Assembly: GCF_009017275.1 (NCBI RefSeq)
Contig: NZ_WBZC01000012.1
Coordinates: 1-64,000 of the forward strand
DNA from: Alkaliphilus pronyensis
Lineage (GTDB): Bacteria > Bacillota > Clostridia > Peptostreptococcales > Natronincolaceae
Reading direction: 5' to 3'
DNA: 64,000 nucleotides
In this document: positions 28,810 through 37,425 of the stretch, in pieces
How positions within the stretch are numbered: the first letter of the stretch is position 1
How the letters are laid out: every line of letters starts with the position of its first letter
Position numbers and translations under genes: made by a program
The notes under the pieces: model-generated
Database searches by the model: none
Told to the model about the DNA's origin: nothing
What the model saw: only the letters and a program-made list of their open reading frames with translations

Positions 28810-30693
28810 TTAAGTGCGCACTGCAATGATAATTTCAAGTTCTCCAACGGGTAATTTATTCCTAAAATCACGTCCATCTTTAATAAACTTAAAATCACTT
28901 GTAGCCCTTGAAAATACAGCTATTTCGCTGATTCCTTCCTTTGTATTCGTACAATAGTCTCCACATGCCTTGTTAGGGGCATAGGTACACGCTAGTCGCT
29001 TGTCGTCTGTTGCGTAAGTAGACAAATTGTTTTCTTCAATTATAGCAGATGAATTAGCAACTTTCTCGTAGAAATCTTCATTGAACTTCATCCCTGTTTT
29101 GAATACAAAAGTGACCACGTAAGGATTTGGATTCCCATCTTCATCTGTTGCTCCAATTACAATCTTCTCAATCAAGCTATCCATAATATCACGGTCGAAC
29201 TCTTTAATCTCTAAATCTTCACCCAATATTTTTCTGAACTCGTTGATTCTTGTTGTTATTGATTCTTCTCCCTGGAGAGCTTCGTACTTTTCATTTCGTT
29301 CGTCCTTACACGCTTTAAGTTCTTCTTCGATATCAGTGTACTTCTTTCCATAATCTGCCTCAGTGATTTTTTCATCTAGTCGCAGGTCCAAGAGCGTTTG
29401 TGATTTCGTTTCTAACTTCTTGATTTTAGACGACAATTCATTTACTTCATTTCTAAGATAACTCACATCCAAAGCTTCTTCAATATTATTGAAGAATTCT
29501 TCTATATCAGTGTTATTCAAATCTTGAATCTTATTATAGGCACTTACAAAGGCATCTTCTAAAAAACTCTCATGAATGCCCTTAGAGTGACCACAGGTTT
29601 TTCTGCCTTGTTTAATTGCTTTGCCACATTGCCAAGCCGGCTTTTCATGATCTGTTCCATGATGCCAAATCCTCCTTATGTACGTACCACCACAAAAGCC
29701 ACAGGTGCACATACTACTAAAGGCATGCTTTCGGCTGTACTTTCTCGAGTTATTATTCTTACCGTGCTTCTTACTTCGCATACTCAGTATTTCTTGAGCT
29801 CGTTCAAACATTTCATCTGAAATAATTGCATCGTGATTGTTTTCTACATAAAACTGCTCTTTTTCACCCATATTATCTAAACGTCTATGTGTAATTGGAT
29901 CAACCGTAAATGTCTTCCCTTGAAGGAGGTCACCTTTATATTTTTCATTTTTTATAATGCCTCTAACAGTGCTTTCATGCCACTTTGTACTTCCACGTCT
30001 AGTTTTATAGCCCAGATTTGAAAGCTCTTTTGCTATGACAAAGCAGCCCGATCCTTCAATATACCTTCTAAATATATACCTTACAATATCAGCTTCTTCT
30101 TCATTTATTGATATTGTCTTAGATTCCGAATCATAATCATAGCCTAGGCAGCCATTGTAGCCAACCATTTCACCACGTTTCATTTTCATCTTAAGTCCCA
30201 TGGTTACATTTGCTGAAATGGACTCACTTTCCTGCTGAGCCAAAGAGCTTAAAATAACCAATAGCATTTCACCATTCATGGTCAATGTGTTGATGTTTTC
30301 TTTTTCGAACAGGATTGCCACATTCTTTTCCTTTAGTAAGCGTACATATTTTAAAGTATCCAGAGTATTCCTAGCGAATCTAGATATAGATTTTGTAATG
30401 ATCATATCAATTTTGCCTTCTAGGGCATCATTAATCATTCTTTGAAAATCTACACGTTTATTGATCTGTGTACCTGAAATTGCTTCATCGGCATAAATGT
30501 CTACGAGTTCCCATTCTGGTTTTGTTTCAACTAACTGTTTATAATGAAGCACTTGAGATTGATAACTCAGTTTCTGTTCATCTGAATCCGTACTAACTCT
30601 ACAATATGCTGCAACCCTTAATTGATTTTCAATAAAGCTGTTTCGTTGTCTTCTTGACTGTTTGCTTGCTTCAATAACTTTAACTTTTCCCAT
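28810..30693 (-). CDS. Large serine recombinase
   Basis: 627 residues. The N-terminal resolvase domain has RVAAYCRVSTDSDEQ with catalytic Ser at about residue 34, DIYADEAISGTQ and ITKSISRFARN near 100. The recombinase domain (about 170-290) contains GSGCFVIAKELSNLGYKT. A zinc ribbon has CTCGFCGG and a later WQCGKAIKQGRKTC (about 330-370). A coiled-coil region (about 415-480) and a short tail follow. This is the TnpX/TndX large serine integrase layout, able to integrate and excise circular DNA without inverted-repeat ends. GGAGG lies 7 bases before ATG 30693. Attachment sites were not identified. Confidence 0.92.
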   Translation of the reverse strand: MGKVKVIEASKQSRRQRNSFIENQLRVAAYCRVSTDSDEQKLSYQSQVLHYKQLVETKPEWELVDIYADEAISGTQINKRVDFQRMINDALEGKIDMIITKSISRFARNTLDTLKYVRLLKEKNVAILFEKENINTLTMNGEMLLVILSSLAQQESESISANVTMGLKMKMKRGEMVGYNGCLGYDYDSESKTISINEEEADIVRYIFRRYIEGSGCFVIAKELSNLGYKTRRGSTKWHESTVRGIIKNEKYKGDLLQGKTFTVDPITHRRLDNMGEKEQFYVENNHDAIISDEMFERAQEILSMRSKKHGKNNNSRKYSRKHAFSSMCTCGFCGGTYIRRIWHHGTDHEKPAWQCGKAIKQGRKTCGHSKGIHESFLEDAFVSAYNKIQDLNNTDIEEFFNNIEEALDVSYLRNEVNELSSKIKKLETKSQTLLDLRLDEKITEADYGKKYTDIEEELKACKDERNEKYEALQGEESITTRINEFRKILGEDLEIKEFDRDIMDSLIEKIVIGATDEDGNPNPYVVTFVFKTGMKFNEDFYEKVANSSAIIEENNLSTYATDDKRLACTYAPNKACGDYCTNTKEGISEIAVFSRATSDFKFIKDGRDFRNKLPVGELEIIIAVRT

Positions 30694-30748
30694 TCAAAAT
30701 CCTCCTTGTCTTGATCTGCTAATCTTTTGGTGTGAGTTTACCATTCTT

Positions 30749-30769
30749 GAAACATAAAAACCATGTTTC
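30749..30769. promoter_or_regulatory. Inverted repeat upstream of the recombinase gene
   Basis: GAAACAT-7-ATGTTTC, a perfect 7-bp inverted repeat 56-76 bases upstream of the recombinase ATG. It could be an operator or a recombinase-binding half-site pair; the sequence alone cannot decide. Confidence 0.35.
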
Positions 30770-30795
30770 GCTTATTTTTTTGAGCAACAAAAATA

Positions 30796-30820
30796 CCTTC
30801 TCATTTTTAATTCGAGAAGG
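30796..30820 (-). terminator. Intrinsic terminator downstream of the 30948 gene
   Basis: On the minus strand CCTTCTC-11-GAGAAGG is followed by TATTTTTGTT. It ends the transcript of the phosphoesterase group before the recombinase gene. Confidence 0.65.
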
Positions 30821-30947
30821 CATAGGTATAGCAAAATGCTAATGTTTTGTTTATAATTATCATTTATACGGATTTTCTACTTTAACATATTGATTTTGAT
30901 GATGCACATTAATAAACTAAGCTATGTATGGAAGTTTATTTTTCCAT

Positions 30948-31274
30948 TCACTTCTCATTTAAAAATTGAACTAATTGGGATTTTAGATAGTCCCAACTAC
31001 TTTCTTCCGTATCGGATTCAAAGCACCATTCAAGAGAAGGTTGAAATGGTTTGATATATTTCATCTTCATGTACATATGAAAAAAATAACTTACATGTTC
31101 ATCTATTTCAATTAGTTCAATAATTTTCTGTGCTTCACTGCCTACTGGTTCATGTAAAACATCTAAATCCTCAAATATGGAACTGTAAAAAGCATACCTA
31201 GTCAATTTGACAATATCTTCATTAGTTTGATCAGGTATTCTATTTAATAATTCATAAAGCTCTTTCGCTGTCAT
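30948..31274 (-). CDS. Hypothetical protein
   Basis: 108 residues, mostly helical and acidic at the end (SDTEESSWDYLKSQL). The family is not recognised. It is the last gene of a five-gene group running from 33879 down to 30948 and is followed by a terminator. Spacing to the metallophosphoesterase upstream is 31 bases, so they are probably co-transcribed. Confidence 0.55.
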   Translation of the reverse strand: MTAKELYELLNRIPDQTNEDIVKLTRYAFYSSIFEDLDVLHEPVGSEAQKIIELIEIDEHVSYFFHMYMKMKYIKPFQPSLEWCFESDTEESSWDYLKSQLVQFLNEK

Positions 31275-31305
31275 AAGTTCCCCCTAGTTCACATGCTTAT
31301 TCATT

Positions 31306-32004
31306 TCAAAAATATAATTCTTCATTTGTATTTAGGCATAAAACTCCCAATTGACCACCAAAACCCAAACCACAATCAACATTGATTGAATCACCGCATC
31401 TATAAATCTTATCAGGCTCAGCACCGTCTATAAAGCGTGTTGGTTGGTGACCAACTATAACTATCGTATCTGTAAAATGTTTAACCTCATACCAGTGCTG
31501 CCCAAATAAAAGTTCCTCTTCTGTAAAAAAATCCATATCCCACATATCTTCCAACTCTCCCATTTCTTCAAAATCTGGAAGGCCGGCATGAACAAGTAAG
31601 TATTTCTGATCGTTAACTGAGATTATTTCATACAACTTTAATGACTCTAAATAATCGATCACTCTATATTGTTCTTCCCTACTTAAACGGCAAAATTCAG
31701 TAAGGGTTTCTCTTTGTCCAATAGGACATATAGCAATATCAGTCATTATAATTTCATTCTGAGATATAGGATCACTATAAGCAAGTTCTTTTAGTGTTGG
31801 TAAAAGCATATGCTCGTGATTACCCTTAATAAGAATTACATTTTGTCTTTGCATAATATCCAGAAGAATCCTTACCCCATCTGGACCTCTATCAATAACA
31901 TCTCCAATGATATAAAAAACATCATCATCCGAAAAATTACTTGAGTCTATAAAATCATAGTATTCACCTAAAAAGCCATGTATATCTGATGCAACGTAAA
32001 TCAT
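31306..32004 (-). CDS. Calcineurin-like metallophosphoesterase
   Basis: 232 residues with the complete metal-binding signature of PPP-type phosphatases: DIHG at residues 7-10, GDVIDRGPDG near 35-44, GNHEHM near 62 and later HAG (VHAGLPDF) and GHQPT. It resembles small Ser/Thr protein phosphatases and diadenosine tetraphosphate hydrolases (PrpE/ApaH type). The substrate cannot be told from sequence. It lies in a cargo group with an EEP-family enzyme, both phosphoesterases, which may point to a shared nucleotide or nucleic-acid substrate; that is inference. Confidence 0.8.
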   Translation of the reverse strand: MIYVASDIHGFLGEYYDFIDSSNFSDDDVFYIIGDVIDRGPDGVRILLDIMQRQNVILIKGNHEHMLLPTLKELAYSDPISQNEIIMTDIAICPIGQRETLTEFCRLSREEQYRVIDYLESLKLYEIISVNDQKYLLVHAGLPDFEEMGELEDMWDMDFFTEEELLFGQHWYEVKHFTDTIVIVGHQPTRFIDGAEPDKIYRCGDSINVDCGLGFGGQLGVLCLNTNEELYF

Positions 32005-32040
32005 TTAACCTCCCAAATAAAGTAGTTGAAATTTTTTCAA

Positions 32041-32580
32041 TTAATTCCACATATTTTTTATTAAATCTTTTATATTATTATAGCTCTCCTCCCCTTCACA
32101 CAACTTTAGAAAGGAATTGAATAAATCTGCATAATAATCAACAGCCGCTTCAATTTCTTTGGCACATTCATCAGGCATTATTTCTAAAACATTGTAATCT
32201 AAACGTAAGCTGTATGCTAAATCATTATAATCATCAATGTAGAATCGTCCCCATGATTTAATATACCAGTTAAGAAAGTTTACTGTCTGTAATACTTGCC
32301 AATATGCTTTACTATCTTCAGTAAGGACTGTTGGAGATATAAAACACAGTATATCACACCACTTTTTTTCAAATCGTAAGCTCATCTGTAAATTGTGCGA
32401 TTTACTATCCATCTTAAATGTCAGATGGATAGTGCTAATATTTAAATTTTTTCTCATATATAGGTATTTGAATTTGTTTTTCAAAATATCTTCAATGAAA
32501 TTTTTAGCGCTCATCCAATTCATATAATCACCTATGTGAAATCTTTCTTGCATGTATATTTTTACTTGCACAAAGCTCAA
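32041..32580 (-). CDS. Hypothetical protein
   Basis: Up to 179 residues from a TTG at 32580; an ATG at 32523 with AGGTG close upstream is an alternative start. It has aromatic-rich helices and strands (WYIKSWGRFYIDDYNDLAYSL) and an acidic C-terminal half. No recognised domain. It sits immediately after the EEP-family gene (3-base gap). Confidence 0.5.
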   Translation of the reverse strand: MSFVQVKIYMQERFHIGDYMNWMSAKNFIEDILKNKFKYLYMRKNLNISTIHLTFKMDSKSHNLQMSLRFEKKWCDILCFISPTVLTEDSKAYWQVLQTVNFLNWYIKSWGRFYIDDYNDLAYSLRLDYNVLEIMPDECAKEIEAAVDYYADLFNSFLKLCEGEESYNNIKDLIKNMWN

Positions 32581-32583
32581 TTC

Positions 32584-33363
32584 TCAATATTTACACAAAT
32601 TAAGTTTTGAAAAAATGACAGAGTGATCAGGAATTCCAATATACTTAGAACGCTCTCTCTGTGTTCCCAAGTGATCAAATGGATCGTCGTACTTGGCATC
32701 AATAACTTTTACATTTGACGATGTTGCAATGTGATCGATTTTCAAGAAACCATCTTTACTGTATCCTTCAATCGGTACGATTGGCAAATTCCGGCTTTTT
32801 AAATCTTCAGATACAATGTGATAGTTATAAAATCGACGTGCTTTGCGATAATACCTTTCTGAAACTTCAAAATATCCATGGTTAAAATCTCCTGCTAATA
32901 CAATATTGCTTTTATCCTTAAGGTTATCAACATACTGCATAACTCGCATCCATTGTGCATATCTGTCCTTAAAATCTGCGTCAGTAGAACTACTGATTAG
33001 AATACGTATAATAAGTAAATTAATACGCATGTCTTCATTGGAGATCATAACATGTAAAAAATGTGGATTAGTCATTGAAAATATTTTTTCGACAGAATAT
33101 ACATCTTTCACCCAACAGGATACACCGCGTTTTTGTCTGTCATCGGTAGCTGCGATTCTTTTATATGATGCTGCACTAAGAATACCGTCGTACCCAGCTC
33201 TATCGCATTCCTCCATATCCTCTAAATTCACCAACACATCTGGTTCATAATTCAGTTGAACTGATGCTATGCTACCATCTAAACTGTAGTCCTTATTTTT
33301 TTGACCTTTTTCAATTCTTAAGTTAAGGCTTGTTTGCAATATGCTTAAATACTTCTGATTCAT
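32584..33363 (-). CDS. Endonuclease/exonuclease/phosphatase (EEP) family protein
   Basis: 259 residues. The EEP active-site motifs are visible as VLAGDFNHGYF near 157-167, LKIDHIATSSN near 207-217 and IPDHSVIFSKL near the end (the SDH-equivalent). The usual N-terminal N/E metal motifs are less obvious (VNLEDMEE near 42-50 may supply the glutamate). Such enzymes cleave phosphodiesters in DNA, RNA or lipids. GAAGGAG lies 9 bases before ATG 33363. The target is unknown. Confidence 0.7.
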   Translation of the reverse strand: MNQKYLSILQTSLNLRIEKGQKNKDYSLDGSIASVQLNYEPDVLVNLEDMEECDRAGYDGILSAASYKRIAATDDRQKRGVSCWVKDVYSVEKIFSMTNPHFLHVMISNEDMRINLLIIRILISSSTDADFKDRYAQWMRVMQYVDNLKDKSNIVLAGDFNHGYFEVSERYYRKARRFYNYHIVSEDLKSRNLPIVPIEGYSKDGFLKIDHIATSSNVKVIDAKYDDPFDHLGTQRERSKYIGIPDHSVIFSKLNLCKY

Positions 33364-33450
33364 TTAAATTTACTCCTTCAAATTTTGGTTACCTTTGATT
33401 ACTTGCTTTTGTCATAGCAAAGAATATCATTTGATCACTTATTTTATTCT

Positions 33451-33879
33451 CTATTCATTTTTAAATTTCTCGTAAAGCAACGCGTTATTTACTGATAAAT
33501 TTTGCTTTCCGTCGTTAGTTTTACTTAGTCTCACATTACTAAAAGGTTCCTTACCTATTTTACTTCCAAAACTTCGACCTATAGAAGCTCTTACTGTACT
33601 TGGCTTTTTTCCATTTGTCATTTCAATATTTCTATAAGTCTCTGACGCATCATTTAAATCAAATTGAATCTTTGCCTCAGTTTTTGTTAGATATTCTTCT
33701 ACTTCCTTTAAAACAATAGTTGTCAACTGAGTTAAGTTCGGAATATTTTTTTTGGAAAATCCATAGTGTTCATTTAGTAAATCTGTTACAAAAGCACTTA
33801 CACTAACACCTTTTTTCTTTGCATCAGTTTCTAAAATTATCGCTAATTCTTCACTCGGGTAAAATTGAATTCTTTTCAT
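33451..33879 (-). CDS. Ribbon-helix-helix protein, probable autorepressor
   Basis: About 142 residues from ATG 33879 (GAGGAGG upstream; an earlier in-frame start at 33951 would lie inside the promoter). The N-terminal 45 residues (MKRIQFYPSEELAIILETDA, then KGVSVSAFVTDLLNEHYG) are a typical RHH/CopG-like DNA-binding fold. The C-terminal half (RASIGRSFGSKIGKEPFSNV and following) is a second, unassigned domain. The promoter just upstream carries a matching inverted repeat, so autoregulation is likely. It could be a free regulator or an antitoxin; no obvious toxin follows directly. Confidence 0.65.
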   Translation of the reverse strand: MKRIQFYPSEELAIILETDAKKKGVSVSAFVTDLLNEHYGFSKKNIPNLTQLTTIVLKEVEEYLTKTEAKIQFDLNDASETYRNIEMTNGKKPSTVRASIGRSFGSKIGKEPFSNVRLSKTNDGKQNLSVNNALLYEKFKNE

Positions 33880-33922
33880 ACATATCCTCCTCTTAGTGAT
33901 TAACTCATTCACTTTTTTTATA

Positions 33923-33963
33923 ATTTTACCATCATATAGCGAGTGAGTCAATCGCTATGTGAT
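33923..33963 (-). promoter_or_regulatory. Sigma-A-type promoter with operator for the RHH gene
   Basis: On the minus strand TTGACT (33951-33946), a 17-base spacer and TAAAAT (33928-33923). An inverted repeat ATCATATAGCGA/TCGCTATGTGAT (33931-33942 and 33952-33963, one mismatch) covers the -35 box and most of the spacer, exactly where a repressor would block polymerase. Confidence 0.7.
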
Positions 33964-34045
33964 AATTGTTACATCAAAAGGAGGCAAATTCTGTTACGTG
34001 TTTACTTATTTCGGAGTCCATTTAAGTATTCTTGTTACAAGAACA

Positions 34046-34189
34046 TTACTCCATCGCATAGATTCCAATTTTATACTTCTTCTTGATAAATAGCCTGATC
34101 TTATCATACTCCATTGTCGTAATTACCTTTTTATTTTTCAAGTGATTCAGCATAGCAACTTGCTCACTAAATTTCAATCTATCATCCAT
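34046..34189 (-). CDS. Small SHOCT-like protein downstream of the helicase
   Basis: 47 residues from ATG 34189 with GGAGGT 7 bases upstream. The pattern L-x-x-L-K-x-K-K-V-I-T-x-x-E-Y-D-K-I-R-x-x-I resembles the SHOCT helical motif found in short tails of many proteins. It starts 22 bases after the helicase stop, so it is probably the last gene of that transcript. It is too short to appear in ordinary ORF lists. Confidence 0.55.
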   Translation of the reverse strand: MDDRLKFSEQVAMLNHLKNKKVITTMEYDKIRLFIKKKYKIGIYAME

Positions 34190-34211
34190 TGGCTCTACCT
34201 CCACTATTTAT

Positions 34212-36467
34212 CTAATCAAAGAATGCTTCATCTTTTTTCTCTATTAAAAAACCTCGAATATCATCAATACTCTCTGCTCTCCTGCATTTTGGTAATGCAT
34301 CTAAAACATCTTGATGATACCGACCATTATCACTAGCTCTAACATCTAGTATAGAAATAACACCAGTATCAGTCTCACTCCGTATCAATCTGCCAACACC
34401 TTGTCGTAATTTGATTAGCATTTGGGGAATCAAGACCGATTTAAGATATTCATTCATATCTTGATACAACGACTTTTCATAATCACTTATTGGATCTGGT
34501 ATTGGAAACGGTAGCTTCACAATAATTAAATGAGACAATACATCGCCTGGTATGTTTACACCTTCCCACATGCTTCCAGTTGCAAACAGGACAGCGTTTT
34601 GACTATTCTTAAATTCGTCGATGGCTGTATTTCTGCCACGGTTCATTGCTATCAATTGACGATTCACTTGCATTTCCTTAACCTGCTGAAATACTAATCG
34701 TAGTGGCTTATAAGAAGTGAATAGAACTAAGGCATGTCCATTGGAAGCATCAATTAAATTTGATATTTCCCTGCTAATAGCCTGAATGTATTCCTCATTA
34801 TCTGTATTAGGAAAGGGCATTCTATTTGGTATATAAATTAAGCAATTCTCTTCATATTTGTATGGTGATGATTTGGTAAGTTCCTTAACCTTAAAGTCAA
34901 CCACCGATTTCATGCCAAGTTGGTGTTTAATGTAACTGAAATCGTCATCGACAGCTAAAGTACCTGATGTTAGAATCATAGACTTTTTAGCAGTCCATAG
35001 ATCCTGTCCCAGCTCATCACTGATGTTTTTGGGGATGGAGGATAGCATCCTTTGCCCTTTTGCCTTTGGGTTTTCCATCCAATAAATACTTTTGTCTAAT
35101 AGAAAAACTTTCAAACCATCTAGAACAGTTTTTAGGTCAATAAGAAATTGTCTTTCAGTGTAGCTCATCTTCTTACTGATTTCATGAATGGTGAATACCA
35201 TTTTCCTTAATAGTTTCATCATTCTTAAAGTGATTGCTGTTGGATATTTTTCTGTATCATCAGAAAATGCATTGCCAGGAATTTGCTCAGTTAAAGCATC
35301 AAAGAACATTTGATTAAGCGCCATCACTTCACTCGTCAAATTCTTTAATTCCTTTTGGCTCTTCTTCTTAGAATGAGTGGGCGAGATCTTCTTCATAAAG
35401 TGATTAATCTCATGTTCATTAATATTTGTTCCGTACATCTGGTTTGCAGCATCCATTAACTTATGTGCTTCATCAATTATAACCGCTTGATAATCCGGCA
35501 ATAATGATCTTCGACCATCCTTTCTCTTTAATAGGTCTGCCAAATAATAGTTGTGATTGCATATTTGAAAATGATAGGTGCTTTTTCTCGCTTGTTTCAT
35601 AAACTGCTGAAAAGCACATGTTTTAAACTTGCTGCACTTCATACACTGGCAACTTTTGACATTGATTTTTCGTTTGTCATACCCACTGATATCTTCAGCA
35701 TCAGCTAGATCAATATTTCTGCTTTGAATTAATTTTTGTATCCCTTTATATTCACTAGAAGGTTTACGCTTGGAATCAAGTGATTGAAAATAATCGTTTA
35801 ACCGATTTTCGCAAACATAGTTTTCCTTACCCTTCCTAAGCACACAGGTGATGGGTGATGAGATAATCCCATTTTCTATCAGCATTTTAGAAATCTCCGG
35901 TATGTACTCTTTTATAATTGAGCGTTGCAATTCAATACTTGATGTAGTAATCACGATTGGCATTTGCTTATAGAAACAACCCTTTCTTTCAAAAATACTA
36001 TGCACGATAGCTGCTATTAAATAGGCATGTGTTTTGCCAAGACCAACTGCAATGTCACTTAAGGATATATTCCGTTCTTTCATGTTTTCGTATATATGCT
36101 TTGATAACTCTACCTGCTCTTCTCTGACAACAAAACCATACTTAGGAAAAATATCCCTTAAGATATGATCAATCATTTCAGTGCCATCTGAAGCTTGTTT
36201 CATATCATAAAAAGATAGTGTTTTAATTTTTTCTATCACGCTTTCATACTCATTTTTATTCATTACATGTCTTTTATAAAACAGATACTTTTGATCACCC
36301 GTAACATAGTTAACCACCCGATAGGTGTAATTTTTCCCGGTAAAGCTCTGGATTAAGATACAGTCTTTTATAATGAATACGCCTGTCGAGTTTTCTGCGA
36401 TCCATTTTTCACCGATTACTTTATTTAGAATATCTTTCGTATATAAATTTGCTTGTATATTATCCAT
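34212..36467 (-). CDS. DinG/XPD-like superfamily 2 helicase with Fe-S cluster motif
   Basis: About 751 residues from ATG 36467 (AAGGAG 5 bases upstream). Motif I is SDIAVGLGKTHAY near 150. A four-cysteine Fe-S signature follows: a cysteine in YVCENR near 232 and the cluster CQCMKCSKFKTC near 275-287. The DEAH box is VIIDEAHKLMD near 340, and motif VI is RQGVGRLIRSETDTG near 705. It resembles DinG/CasDinG-type 5'-3' helicases that unwind DNA or R-loops, without the exonuclease domain of full-length Firmicute DinG. No type IV Cas genes are nearby. It probably serves element replication or defence. Confidence 0.8.
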   Translation of the reverse strand: MDNIQANLYTKDILNKVIGEKWIAENSTGVFIIKDCILIQSFTGKNYTYRVVNYVTGDQKYLFYKRHVMNKNEYESVIEKIKTLSFYDMKQASDGTEMIDHILRDIFPKYGFVVREEQVELSKHIYENMKERNISLSDIAVGLGKTHAYLIAAIVHSIFERKGCFYKQMPIVITTSSIELQRSIIKEYIPEISKMLIENGIISSPITCVLRKGKENYVCENRLNDYFQSLDSKRKPSSEYKGIQKLIQSRNIDLADAEDISGYDKRKINVKSCQCMKCSKFKTCAFQQFMKQARKSTYHFQICNHNYYLADLLKRKDGRRSLLPDYQAVIIDEAHKLMDAANQMYGTNINEHEINHFMKKISPTHSKKKSQKELKNLTSEVMALNQMFFDALTEQIPGNAFSDDTEKYPTAITLRMMKLLRKMVFTIHEISKKMSYTERQFLIDLKTVLDGLKVFLLDKSIYWMENPKAKGQRMLSSIPKNISDELGQDLWTAKKSMILTSGTLAVDDDFSYIKHQLGMKSVVDFKVKELTKSSPYKYEENCLIYIPNRMPFPNTDNEEYIQAISREISNLIDASNGHALVLFTSYKPLRLVFQQVKEMQVNRQLIAMNRGRNTAIDEFKNSQNAVLFATGSMWEGVNIPGDVLSHLIIVKLPFPIPDPISDYEKSLYQDMNEYLKSVLIPQMLIKLRQGVGRLIRSETDTGVISILDVRASDNGRYHQDVLDALPKCRRAESIDDIRGFLIEKKDEAFFD

Positions 36468-36506
36468 CATTTCTCCTTCAGTTAAGTTTGTTTCACTTAA
36501 CAGCAC

Positions 36507-36913
36507 AAACCTAGAACCATGTCATAACAACTTCGTTACACGTTTGTACTGTTAAGCGATTCTTTTAAAATATAGTTAATAAATACTTTAGGCGGTCAAT
36601 GGTCATTGACCTCATAGAAGCAACCTATGCCATTGGCTTCCAGGCAAAGGCTGTATTCTCCTGATGATCTTTCAGGCTGCCATCCATAGGATGCTTAGGA
36701 CTTGGCAGAAGTATCGTTCAAATTTCCCCTTGTGGATTATGGCGAATTATCTAGACCACCTGATAATTTAAAGCCGGATGTAATCGCTCTGGAATTTCCG
36801 TCATGGCGTATCCGCTTACGTCGCTTCCCTCTCGGTCACAAGGTAACGTACCTAAAATATTGAATATGAGTAAATGTGTTCTTACTGTTTGTCAAAGTTC
36901 ATAGGGATATAAA
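36507..36913. other. Gene-free gap with a GC-richer core of unknown nature
   Basis: About 400 bases without a convincing gene. The core (about 36590-36860) is visibly richer in G+C than its surroundings. It has a perfect 8-bp inverted repeat GGTCAATG-GT-CATTGACC at 36594-36611 and short open fragments on the minus strand (for example one ending HPALNYQVV then stop). It may be a decayed gene or a structured RNA. I could not decide. Confidence 0.4.
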
Positions 36914-36951
36914 AGACCCCTTCACTCTTAAGCCGAAAAGCGAGGGGGTCT
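36914..36951 (-). terminator. Intrinsic terminator after the sigma-like gene
   Basis: On the minus strand AGACCCC and GGGGTCT form a stem around a 24-base loop with further internal pairing, then TTTTAT. It lies 25 bases after the stop of the sigma-like gene. Confidence 0.75.
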
Positions 36952-36975
36952 GGTCTATTAATTTGAAAAACTTTT

Positions 36976-37413
36976 TTAAAAACTTATTTGATTTCTTATT
37001 CTTTCAAGTGCTCGATTCTTTCTAAAATGAAGCGCAGTCTTTGAAAGTCCTAAATCAGCGGCTAATTCACGTTCAGTTTTCCCATAAAAAAACAGCTCTT
37101 GTATTAGCGATTGATCTTCTTCATCCAAGTAAGATAATGCTTCAAGAACTGCTTCAATATAAATGTTTGTTATGGCAGTATCGCTTACATCAAGCTCAAC
37201 GTCGCCAATGATTTCATCCGCTGTATATGCAGAACTACTGATATCACTGAAGGTTTTAACGCCTTTTTTGATATCCCTTTCTTCCAAATAGCGCTCCCTT
37301 CTGTCCATTTTGTAATACACTTCATAAATCTCTTTAGTTGTTTCATAATACTTTCCATCTACAGGAATATAGTATTTTTTTGGTTCTTTGCTTTTTACTT
37401 CTGATTCTTTCAT
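36976..37413 (-). CDS. Sigma-70 region 4-like regulator
   Basis: 145 residues. The C-terminal 60 residues (LDEEDQSLIQELFFYGKTER and following, ending LERIRNQISF) form a sigma region 4 helix-turn-helix. The N-terminal half (YYIPVDGKYYETTKEIYEVY) matches the small sigma-like proteins carried by Tn916- and Clostridia-type conjugative elements. It probably controls element genes. Its ribosome site TAGGAGG contains the stop codon of the leader frame at 37426, which suggests translational coupling. See the promoter and hairpins upstream. Confidence 0.8.
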   Translation of the reverse strand: MKESEVKSKEPKKYYIPVDGKYYETTKEIYEVYYKMDRRERYLEERDIKKGVKTFSDISSSAYTADEIIGDVELDVSDTAITNIYIEAVLEALSYLDEEDQSLIQELFFYGKTERELAADLGLSKTALHFRKNRALERIRNQISF

Positions 37414-37425
37414 GATCAGTACCTC

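Noticed and set aside
34212-36467. DinG-like helicase as part of a type IV CRISPR system.
   Set aside because: No csf/cas genes and no CRISPR repeats are present anywhere in the window.
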